From the NCBI GenBank assembly GCA_002401285.1, contig NVSQ01000034.1:21476-31742 (forward strand): a DNA stretch of 10,267 nt. The letters run 5' to 3'. Source of the DNA: SAR202 cluster bacterium (lineage in GTDB: Bacteria; Chloroflexota; Dehalococcoidia; UBA3495). Below the pieces are notes generated by a model that was not told the origin of the DNA, made no database searches, and saw only the letters and a program-made list of their open reading frames with translations. The translations under genes were made by a program, and so were the position numbers. This document shows positions 1 to 5,733 of this stretch, one piece after another (the first letter of the stretch is position 1; every line of letters begins with the position of its first letter).

Positions 1-6
1 GGCTGT

Positions 7-759
7 CTAAGCGATCATCCCCCCGTCTATAGTCAACACCTCGCCGGTGATGTAGGAAGCGCCGTTGCTGCAAAGGAAGACTACCGCTTCCGAGACGTCC
101 TCGGCAACGCCGAAACGGCCCATGGGGATGCGGCTTAGTATCTTCTCCCGGGCGGCCTCCGATAATTTCTCCACCATACCGGTGGCTATGTAGCCAGGAG
201 CCAGGGCATTGACCGTTACGTTGCGGGAGGCCACTTCCCGGGCCACCGATTTAGTGAATCCGATCAGACCGGCCTTGGCGGCGGCGTAGTTGGCTTGCCC
301 TGGGTTGCCGCTGATGCCCACCACGGATGAGATGTTTACGATTCGGCCGCTACGCTGTTTTATCAGATGAGGCATAACGAACCGGGTGCAAAGGAAAGCT
401 CCCCTTAGATCGACCTGGATGACTTGGTCCCAGTCGTCCGTATTCATCCTGAGAAGTAGGCGGTCACGGTTGATGCCGGCGTTGTTGACGAGAATATCGA
501 TGCGTCCCCAATGGCTCACCACCTGCTGTATGGTCGACTTGGCGGGTTCCTCTTGGGCTACGTCCCCTTCTACCAGCAAGGCTTCTCCGCCGGCGCTGAT
601 GATGGAGGATACGACTTCTTCCGCCGATTCCGGGCTTGAGAGGTAGTTGACTCCAACTTTGACCCCGGCCTCGGCCAATCGGCGGGCGATCACTGCTCCG
701 ATGCCACGAGAGGCGCCGGTGACCAGAGCTACTGACCCGCTTAAGTCAATTCCCGGCAT
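7..759 (-). CDS. fabG: 3-oxoacyl-[acyl-carrier-protein] reductase FabG
   Basis: Short-chain dehydrogenase/reductase of 250 residues, the usual FabG length. In type II fatty acid synthesis FabG reduces 3-oxoacyl-ACP to (R)-3-hydroxyacyl-ACP with NADPH in the cytoplasm. Visible motifs are the Rossmann glycine motif TGASRGIG (14-21), NNAG (92-95), the catalytic serine in ISSVVG (S145), YAAAK with Y158 and K162, and a C-terminal TGEVLTIDGG. The residue that is Asn in the classical Asn-Ser-Tyr-Lys tetrad (E. coli N110) is aspartate here (D117 in VDLRGAF). The spacing to S145 is identical to E. coli. The ATG lies 3 bases after the plsX stop with only a weak purine-rich stretch upstream, so translation is probably coupled to plsX. 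It could act on acyl-CoA instead of acyl-ACP, but the plsX neighbour favours fatty acid synthesis. The family call is very secure. Confidence 0.95.
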   Translation of the reverse strand: MPGIDLSGSVALVTGASRGIGAVIARRLAEAGVKVGVNYLSSPESAEEVVSSIISAGGEALLVEGDVAQEEPAKSTIQQVVSHWGRIDILVNNAGINRDRLLLRMNTDDWDQVIQVDLRGAFLCTRFVMPHLIKQRSGRIVNISSVVGISGNPGQANYAAAKAGLIGFTKSVAREVASRNVTVNALAPGYIATGMVEKLSEAAREKILSRIPMGRFGVAEDVSEAVVFLCSNGASYITGEVLTIDGGMIA

Positions 760-762
760 ACA

Positions 763-1797
763 CTAATTCTTCAGGACTTCGGTGCCGGAAAGCTGAGCCA
801 ACTCTTGTCTCATACTTTCAACCATACCGATCTGGGCGCAGCGCACGCCGGTGTGTATCGCGCCTGCGATACCGCTGGCCCGGCAAGAGCCATGTCCCAA
901 CATGACCATTCCGTTCACGCCGAACAGAGGGCCGCCCATGGTCCGCGGCATGTTGGTGGTTTCCCAGAGGTCTGAGGAGACTTTGGCAAGCTCGGCGGCG
1001 GGTAAATGGTCCGCCAAACGCTGCTCCACGTAATGGGAGAGAGCGGTTCCCAATCCCTCGGTGAATTTCATGAGGATATTTCCCACGAATCCGTCGCAGA
1101 CAATAACGTCGACGCGGCCGGTGAAGAAGTCCATACCTTCCACGTTGCCGATGAAGTTGAGGTGGCTTTCTTGAAGTAGCTGATAGCTCTCATGTACCTG
1201 GCGGTTGCCCTTTGCGGCTTCAGAGCCCACGCTGAGCAGACCGACCCTCGGATTATCTATCCCCAAGAATTTTTGAGAGAAGACCGAGCCGAGAGCGGCG
1301 AAGCTCAGCATCAAAGGAGGGCGGCAATCTATGTTGCTTCCCATGTCCACGAGCACCGTCCGAGGCGCCACGCCGAGGAAGGGGCCGCCGATGCACGGGC
1401 GTTCCAGTCCGTCCATCAAACCAAGGATGAAGACCGAGCTGGCCATCGACGCGCCGGTGGAGCCCATCGACACCAGAAGGTCGGCATCGCCACTCTTCAG
1501 CAACTTGGTCGCTACAACGATAGAGGATTTAGGTTTCCGGCGCAGTCCCTCAATGGGGTGTTCGTCGTCCCCAATCTTGCCAACTGAAGCAACCACTTTC
1601 ACCGGTTTGTTCTTGATGTCGTAGTGGGCCAGTTCCGATTCTAACAAGTTTTGGTCGCCCACTAGAAGCAACTCTATGTTGTGGGTGTCTAGCCCTTCCA
1701 GAGCCCCTTTTACCGTTTCAGGAGGCCCAAAGTCGCCACCCATAGTGTCGACGGCCACCCTGATCAGGACATCTCCCCTTCCCTGACCTTCGAACAT
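763..1797 (-). CDS. plsX: Phosphate acyltransferase PlsX
   Basis: PlsX converts acyl-ACP plus phosphate to acyl-phosphate, which PlsY uses to acylate glycerol-3-phosphate. It is a peripheral membrane enzyme linking fatty acid and phospholipid synthesis. The N-terminal signature VAVDTMGGDFGP, the segment HPIEGLRRKPKSS, the VSMGSTGASMAS segment, and the C-terminal GGPLFGVNG and GHGSCRASGIAGAI motifs are all typical. The annotated frame has 344 residues from an ATG preceded by AGAGGA. A second possible start is the CTG at 1765-1767, preceded by AGGGGAG, giving 334 residues beginning (M)IRVAVDTMGGD, the form usual in the family. The gene follows the fused dehydratase by 86 bases and precedes fabG by 3 bases, so the three are likely one lipid-synthesis transcript. 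The classical plsX-fabD-fabG order lacks fabD here. Identity is secure; the exact start is not. Confidence 0.95.
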   Translation of the reverse strand: MFEGQGRGDVLIRVAVDTMGGDFGPPETVKGALEGLDTHNIELLLVGDQNLLESELAHYDIKNKPVKVVASVGKIGDDEHPIEGLRRKPKSSIVVATKLLKSGDADLLVSMGSTGASMASSVFILGLMDGLERPCIGGPFLGVAPRTVLVDMGSNIDCRPPLMLSFAALGSVFSQKFLGIDNPRVGLLSVGSEAAKGNRQVHESYQLLQESHLNFIGNVEGMDFFTGRVDVIVCDGFVGNILMKFTEGLGTALSHYVEQRLADHLPAAELAKVSSDLWETTNMPRTMGGPLFGVNGMVMLGHGSCRASGIAGAIHTGVRCAQIGMVESMRQELAQLSGTEVLKN

Positions 1798-1828
1798 ATT
1801 TCCTCTTTTAATCCACGGACCTTTGGAT

Positions 1829-1844
1829 ATGTCCCTTGGGACAT
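1829..1844. promoter_or_regulatory. Perfect palindrome upstream of plsX (candidate operator)
   Basis: ATGTCCCTTGGGACAT has two perfect 7-base arms around a 2-base centre. It sits 32 bases before the plsX ATG, in the only sizeable gap of the dehydratase-plsX-fabG cluster. The tiny centre suits a dimeric repressor site better than an RNA hairpin, and no T-run follows on the minus strand, so it is not a standard terminator. Fatty acid genes in Firmicutes are controlled from this position by FapR or FabT, but this sequence does not resemble the FapR consensus. The function is inferred from position only. Confidence 0.4.
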
Positions 1845-1883
1845 GTATTTTGAATCATAGTGGCGGCGATGTTGTACCGAGTC

Positions 1884-2732
1884 TCAGGCAAGGACCGCTC
1901 TAGCCGTAGCGCTCCCCATTATAAGCTCCTGGCCGTTTGCCGGATTCCAAAGGCCTACAGAATACGCCACCCTTGAATCATTGTCCCCGGTCTTTCGGCC
2001 CCAGGATTCAACATCGTCCCCCAAGTATGCCGCGCCCTTAAACCTGGCTTTGATAGCCCCGGTTTCTAGCCAGGCCCGCCCCAGTTCAGCCATCATCATT
2101 TCCCCGATAAACGCCAAGGTCAGCATGCCGTGGGCTATGATACCCCTAAAAGGGGTGTTGGCCGCGAATCCGGCGTCCAGATGCAAGGGATTGGCGTCAC
2201 CGGATGCTTGAGCATAGGCGTTCAACCGTTCTTGAGAGATCATTCTGGAAACTCTCGGCATCGACCCGAACTGATCGCCGCCGTTTCCAGAATCATCCCC
2301 CTTTGTAAAGGGAGGTTGGGCGGATTCCATCCCGCTAGATTCCTCCTCAACGGAGTCCACGACCAAGACCGTGCTCTTTCCGCACTGTATTTGTTCGCCC
2401 CCACTGTCCGTTAGCGTGTAACCAACTGAAAGAAATTTCATGTTGCCGCGCTGCCGGGGTTTAGTGACCTGAGCGGAGGCGTGAATCTCTTCGTCGAACT
2501 TAACCCCCCGGAAGGTTTCCAATTCCTGCAGGCTGTGGATGGCTCCCGGTGGCAGAGCTAACTGATCCAACAGCGCTCCCAAGGACCAGGCCGATAGGGC
2601 TAACGGCGGCGCCATGGCCAGATCAAAATAGGCTGGTTGTTCGTCCCCAACCGCATTTAGGTACTGGCGGACCTTATCCTCGGTGACCGTCCAGACTCCC
2701 AAATCCAGTTCGGATCCCGCTGAAACCGCCAA
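1884..2732 (-). CDS. Fused double-hotdog MaoC-family dehydratase (HadA-HadB-like)
   Basis: A 282-residue protein with two hotdog domains. Residues about 10-125 match the MaoC N-terminal (FAS1-like) hotdog and show no catalytic motif. Residues about 160-282 are a catalytic MaoC / R-specific hydratase domain with YAQASGDANPLH, D179 and H184 spaced as in PhaJ-type hydratases, and the AHGML motif (200-204). Such enzymes dehydrate (R)-3-hydroxyacyl thioesters or hydrate enoyl thioesters. The layout mirrors the mycobacterial HadA (substrate) plus HadB (catalytic) pair in one chain. Its place before plsX and fabG suggests the dehydration step of fatty acid synthesis, although a CoA-linked role is equally known for the family. 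The linker (about 128-158) is Gly/Ser/Asp-rich and includes a translated palindromic repeat. The start is TTG at 2730-2732, chosen because a strong AGGGGAGGA lies just upstream; the ATG four bases earlier is out of frame. Confidence 0.85.
   Translation of the reverse strand: MAVSAGSELDLGVWTVTEDKVRQYLNAVGDEQPAYFDLAMAPPLALSAWSLGALLDQLALPPGAIHSLQELETFRGVKFDEEIHASAQVTKPRQRGNMKFLSVGYTLTDSGGEQIQCGKSTVLVVDSVEEESSGMESAQPPFTKGDDSGNGGDQFGSMPRVSRMISQERLNAYAQASGDANPLHLDAGFAANTPFRGIIAHGMLTLAFIGEMMMAELGRAWLETGAIKARFKGAAYLGDDVESWGRKTGDNDSRVAYSVGLWNPANGQELIMGSATARAVLA
2292..2329. repeat. In-frame palindromic repeat inside the dehydratase linker
   Basis: The core TCCCCCTTT / AAAGGGAGG (2296-2304 and 2307-2315) is an imperfect palindrome with one mismatch and one G-T pair, followed by GTTGGGCGGATT. 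From memory, dispersed palindromes of this type (CCCCCTTT-N2-AAAGGGGG) occur widely in bacterial genomes and read through as PPFTKGG-like peptides. Here the minus-strand translation is AQPPFTKGDD (residues 138-147), exactly in the linker between the two hotdog domains. Only one copy is in the window, so membership of a repeat family is inferred. Confidence 0.55.
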
Positions 2733-2760
2733 TCCATCCTCCCCTTGCGGAATCGCCGTG

Positions 2761-2777
2761 GATTCCCCCAGGGAATC
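2761..2777. promoter_or_regulatory. Inverted repeat in the leader of the dehydratase gene
   Basis: GATTCCC-CCA-GGGAATC has perfect 7-base arms with a 3-base centre. It lies a few bases downstream of the predicted transcription start of the minus-strand dehydratase gene and about 28 bases before its TTG start. It could be an operator overlapping early transcription or a 5' hairpin stabilising the message. No T-run follows, so a terminator is unlikely. Confidence 0.4.
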
Positions 2778-2788
2778 TCTAGTGGTCG

Positions 2789-2817
2789 ATTATACCCAGG
2801 GTGCACCTTAGCATCAA
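2789..2817 (-). promoter_or_regulatory. Sigma70-type promoter for the dehydratase-plsX-fabG unit
   Basis: On the minus strand TTGATG (plus 2812-2817) is followed by 17 bases and then a perfect TATAAT (plus 2789-2794). Transcription would start near 2782, giving a leader of about 50 bases with the 2761-2777 inverted repeat. The remainder of the 225-base gap up to lhgO holds a 10-base palindrome TAAACGTTTA (2884-2893) of unknown meaning and nothing else recognisable. Confidence 0.65.
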
Positions 2818-2957
2818 CATTATCGCCCCGTCACTAGGGCCACTTTTGTTTTTTGCCGATTGGGAAACCGGTCTACCATGGAGTAAACGTTTATGCGGGT
2901 AGGGAACCGTTCCGCCGCGAGACGGGTCAATGAATGGATACCGGGTTCTGCTCAGGA

Positions 2958-4175
2958 CTATTCGCCGAAGGCTTCCGCCGCCAACTCCACGATGTGGGCG
3001 CCGATGGCCAGGGACGACGTAGCACCGGGTGATGGCGCGTTTAAGACATGGACCGCTTCCCGGCCCCGAATGATGCTGAAATCGTCCAGCAACGCGCCGC
3101 TACGGGAAACTGCCTGAGCCCGAACGCCGGCGCCGCCGGGGGCCAGGTCGGTGTCTTGAATCTCGGGGATCAGGCCCTGTAAGTCCCGGACAAAGACCTT
3201 TTTGCTGTAAGAACGGTGTATTTCCCCAAGGGCCGTTTTCCAGTGTTTCATGGCCATTTTCCAGAAACCTGGGTAGGTGAAGGTCTGAAAAGACTCCGCG
3301 AGGCTGACGTCGGCTTTGCGGTAGCCCTCTCTTTTCAAAGCCAGTACGGCATTGGGTCCGGCCTCTACGTAGCCGTGAATGTTACGGGTGAAGTGGACGC
3401 CCAGGAAAGGGAATCGGGGGTCGGGTACCGGGTATACCAAGCCATTTACCAGGTGATGGCTCTCGGGGCGCAGCGTGAAATACTCGCCTCGGAAGGGAAT
3501 TATTTGAATGTCCACGTCTTCGCCCATCATCTCGGCCACCCGGTCGGCGTACAGTCCGGCGCAGTTTATAAGATGCTTGGCGTGAAGCGCGCCACCGGGA
3601 GTTTCCAGCACCAATTCGTCTTGGGTTCGGATTATCCGAGTTACCGGAGAGTTGGTGAAAATGTCGCCTCCGGCCTGCTGGAACTTCTCAGCGTAGGCCG
3701 CGGAAACCTTGCGATAGTCGACGATGCCGGTGGTGGGCGCCCATAGCGCCTGGATCCCAGCTACGTGAGGCTCCAACTCTTTCAGCCGTTCCGGGCCGAC
3801 CATCTCCAGTCCCTCCACTCCGTTGGCGATTCCCCGCTCGTGGAGGGTTTGCAACCGGGCCACTTCTGCATCGTTGGCGGCCACGATCACTTTGCCGCAC
3901 TGATTGTACTCAATCTCGTTTTCATCGCAGAACTGGCGCAGGGACTTGGCGCCGCCCACGCAGAACTGAGCTTTTTGCGAGTCTGGCCGGTAATAGATAC
4001 CCGAATGGATGACCCCGCTGTTGTGGCCGGTTTGGTGTGTGGCAATCTCGGAATCTTTCTCCACCACGGCGACCCGCCAATCGGGGTACTTTTCTAGTTT
4101 GATCTGCATGGCGGTGGAGAGGCCGATTATGCCTCCCCCAATGACCACGACATCGTAGGTTTTTGATTCCATCAT
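2958..4175 (-). CDS. lhgO: L-2-hydroxyglutarate oxidase LhgO
   Basis: FAD-dependent oxidoreductase of the DAO superfamily, 405 residues, matching the family length. LhgO oxidises L-2-hydroxyglutarate to 2-oxoglutarate and passes electrons to the membrane quinone pool in E. coli. The N-terminal dinucleotide motif VVVIGGGIIGLSTA (9-22) and VVEK (37-40) bind FAD. The family signature HQTGHNSGVIHSGIYY (47-62) is intact, as are GGAGVRAQAV and a C-terminal NAPSPGATSSLAIG flavin-binding loop. Two adjacent ATGs begin the gene; only a weak AAGG precedes them. It follows cinA by 109 bases with its own promoter and a hairpin-rich leader, so it is probably a separate unit. No glutarate hydroxylase (glaH) or transporter is adjacent, so the substrate source is unclear. 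A broader 2-hydroxyacid or glycerol-3-phosphate oxidase role is less likely given the signature. Confidence 0.92.
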   Translation of the reverse strand: MMESKTYDVVVIGGGIIGLSTAMQIKLEKYPDWRVAVVEKDSEIATHQTGHNSGVIHSGIYYRPDSQKAQFCVGGAKSLRQFCDENEIEYNQCGKVIVAANDAEVARLQTLHERGIANGVEGLEMVGPERLKELEPHVAGIQALWAPTTGIVDYRKVSAAYAEKFQQAGGDIFTNSPVTRIIRTQDELVLETPGGALHAKHLINCAGLYADRVAEMMGEDVDIQIIPFRGEYFTLRPESHHLVNGLVYPVPDPRFPFLGVHFTRNIHGYVEAGPNAVLALKREGYRKADVSLAESFQTFTYPGFWKMAMKHWKTALGEIHRSYSKKVFVRDLQGLIPEIQDTDLAPGGAGVRAQAVSRSGALLDDFSIIRGREAVHVLNAPSPGATSSLAIGAHIVELAAEAFGE

Positions 4176-4186
4176 GAACCTTTTTT

Positions 4187-4235
4187 GAGGCCGTGGCGCA
4201 TCGAATTACGGCCTCGGTAGCTTCGCCTTGCGGCG
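4187..4235 (-). promoter_or_regulatory. Two-hairpin 5' leader of lhgO
   Basis: In the minus-strand transcript the first hairpin is CGCC-GCAA-GGCG (plus 4224-4235), a GNRA tetraloop stem that would sit at the very 5' end. The second pairs GAGGCCG with CGGCCTC (plus 4209-4215 and 4187-4193) across a 15-base loop and ends directly before AAAAAAGG and the start codon. The order fits a structured leader that could influence ribosome access. The A-run, not a U-run, after the second hairpin argues against termination in this direction. No known riboswitch class was recognised. Confidence 0.4.
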
Positions 4236-4242
4236 CCGGGTA

Positions 4243-4271
4243 ATAGTAGCATCAGGTTGGCGGAGTGTAAA
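4243..4271 (-). promoter_or_regulatory. Promoter of lhgO
   Basis: On the minus strand TTTACA (plus 4266-4271; 5 of 6 to consensus) is followed by 17 bases and TACTAT (plus 4243-4248; 4 of 6). It lies in the 109-base gap between cinA and lhgO, with a predicted start near 4236. Moderate support. Confidence 0.45.
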
Positions 4272-4284
4272 TCCGGCGCTGAGG

Positions 4285-5550
4285 CTACGACTCCAGTATC
4301 GTGACGCGCAATAGGTCCAGCGCATGCAGGGAGGCCCTGGTCCGGTCTGGCAAACCGGGACCGGCGAAGTTGTAAACCCGCCGGCTGATGCCCTGGCTGT
4401 CCGCCACTGCTATATAGGTGTTACCGGCTCTCAGGTTTTCCGAGTTGGAGCTGGAGCTTCCTCCGGTTGGAGCACCGGAGTCCGGCAATGACAGGACCGC
4501 CAGCCCCAAGTCTGCCCCGGCCCCGGCCCGAACCGCCGCAGCCAATCGTCCGGTTAGGGTTTCAGGGTCCGTTGCTGAGACGGCCTTTTCGTCGATCTCG
4601 CCGTTAACCGCCAAAACCGCCCGTAGTGTAGATCCCTGCTGTCCGACAGTGCCTTGCAGAAAGCGCATCCCGTCGGCTTCTTGCAGATGTTGGGCGACCA
4701 GCCCACCGGTAAGTCCCTCGAAAGAAGCAACGGTCAAATCTTTGGAGCGCAACAACTCGCCGACGACGTCCTGCATAGATTGCTCCCCGGTGGCGAACAC
4801 GTGATCTCCCAGCAAGGACCTGACCTCTTTCTCCAATGGAGCTATCAGGGCGTCGGCTTCACCCTCGCTGGCCGCCTTGGCGCTGATACGAACGTCAACC
4901 TGTCCGGGGTGAGCCAGTACGCCCACTGTCGGATTGTTGGAGTTGGCGATGAGGTGCCCCACTAGGTCGTCCACCCCGCTCTCGCCCATGTCCGCCACCT
5001 TCAGCACCCGGGAGTAGATGGCCTCGGAAAGATCAAACTTCTCCCGAAGATAGGGTATGACTTCGTTGTCGAACAACCACTTCATCTCGAAGGGGACGCC
5101 CGGAAGACAGATGACCACGGCCCTAGGGTCTTCCACGATAAAGGAAGGCGCGGTGCCGTTGGGATTTTCAACCGGTATGGACCCCTCAGGGATGTACGCC
5201 TGGCGGTCGTTGTTTTCCGTCATTATGAATCCCCGGCGGCGGAACCTGGCCTCGATCTGGGCCAACAGTTCCGGGTCCGAAACCAGTTCCCGGGAGGATG
5301 CTTTGGCCACGATTTCCCGGGTCAAGTCGTCCTGGGTGGGGCCGATACCGCCGGAGGTTATCACCACGTCCGACCGTTCCATAGCGGCGGTGATCGTTTC
5401 CAGCATACGCTCAGGATTGTCCCCGACTATGGTTTTGTAATAAAGGTTCATCCCCACCGCGGCCAGGCGTTGCGCCATCCAAGCCGAATTGGTGTCAACT
5501 ATCTGACCCAAAAGGAGTTCCGAACCTATGGCTACTATTTCCGCGTTCAT
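4285..5550 (-). CDS. cinA: CinA-family protein with degenerate amidase domain
   Basis: A 421-residue protein with the CinA two-domain plan. The N-terminal molybdopterin-binding-like (COG1058) domain is well conserved: EIVAIGSELLLGQIVDTNS (4-22), SGGIGPTQDD (66-75), NPNGTAPSF (129-137) and LPGVPFEM (149-156). In active bifunctional CinA this half hydrolyses ADP-ribose and the C-terminal half (PncC) deamidates nicotinamide mononucleotide. Here the C-terminal AESCTGG motif reads FEGLTGG (277-283), so the conserved Ser and Cys are Gly and Leu. The YSN..K segment is unrecognisable, and the TGIAGP loop is LSLPDSGAP (353-361) followed by a Ser/Asn-rich insert (364-372). E. coli YfaY is a known precedent for an amidase-dead CinA, so ADP-ribose pyrophosphatase activity is the likelier remaining function. 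The frame is intact, so this is divergence, not a pseudogene. The ATG has AGGAG 9 bases upstream. Confidence 0.88.
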   Translation of the reverse strand: MNAEIVAIGSELLLGQIVDTNSAWMAQRLAAVGMNLYYKTIVGDNPERMLETITAAMERSDVVITSGGIGPTQDDLTREIVAKASSRELVSDPELLAQIEARFRRRGFIMTENNDRQAYIPEGSIPVENPNGTAPSFIVEDPRAVVICLPGVPFEMKWLFDNEVIPYLREKFDLSEAIYSRVLKVADMGESGVDDLVGHLIANSNNPTVGVLAHPGQVDVRISAKAASEGEADALIAPLEKEVRSLLGDHVFATGEQSMQDVVGELLRSKDLTVASFEGLTGGLVAQHLQEADGMRFLQGTVGQQGSTLRAVLAVNGEIDEKAVSATDPETLTGRLAAAVRAGAGADLGLAVLSLPDSGAPTGGSSSSNSENLRAGNTYIAVADSQGISRRVYNFAGPGLPDRTRASLHALDLLRVTILES

Positions 5551-5578
5551 GTCATCAATCTCCTGAGTGGTAACGGCA

Positions 5579-5607
5579 AGGGTAGACTGCCGTACTTAGG
5601 CGGTCAA
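5579..5607 (-). promoter_or_regulatory. Candidate promoter of cinA
   Basis: On the minus strand TTGACC (plus 5602-5607; 5 of 6) is followed by 17 bases and TACCCT (plus 5579-5584; only 3 of 6). The start would be near 5572, giving a short leader that carries the AGGAG ribosome binding site. The weak -10 box keeps confidence low. Confidence 0.35.
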
Positions 5608-5653
5608 GACCCGCCCTCCACGCATGAACACCGAGGGGTGTAACTCTGCCCTG

Positions 5654-5662
5654 TGATACAAT
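5654..5662 (+). promoter_or_regulatory. Extended -10 promoter of ctpA-smpB
   Basis: TGATACAAT matches an extended -10 element (TG, one base, then TACAAT, 5 of 6 to consensus). No good -35 hexamer lies 16-18 bases upstream, which is tolerated by extended -10 promoters. Transcription would begin near 5669, leaving a leader of about 65 bases before the GTG start of ctpA. Confidence 0.45.
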
Positions 5663-5683
5663 GTGGCCTGAGACCCGGCCAAT

Positions 5684-5706
5684 CCCACGAGTGATACCCC
5701 ACGAGT
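5684..5706 (+). repeat. Nine-base direct repeat in the ctpA leader
   Basis: CCCACGAGT occurs at 5684-5692 and again at 5698-5706, a 14-base period. It lies between the predicted start of transcription and the AGGAG ribosome binding site (5720-5724). It could be a tandem protein-binding site or a small local duplication. No regulator is identified in the window. Confidence 0.45.
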
Positions 5707-5733
5707 AATTTTGCTGTTTAGGAGACGACCTCC

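Noticed and set aside
2142..2156. Palindrome ACCCCT-AAA-AGGGGT inside the dehydratase gene
   Set aside because: It encodes part of the conserved TPFRGIIAHG region of the MaoC domain, so codon choice and chance explain it.
2893..3117. Plus-strand open frame overlapping the end of lhgO
   Set aside because: Most of it is antisense to conserved LhgO codons, no ribosome binding site is seen and the translation shows no domain-like pattern.
4181..4186. T-run at 4181-4186 as a terminator
   Set aside because: On the plus strand the T-run precedes the hairpin instead of following it, and no plus-strand gene ends here.
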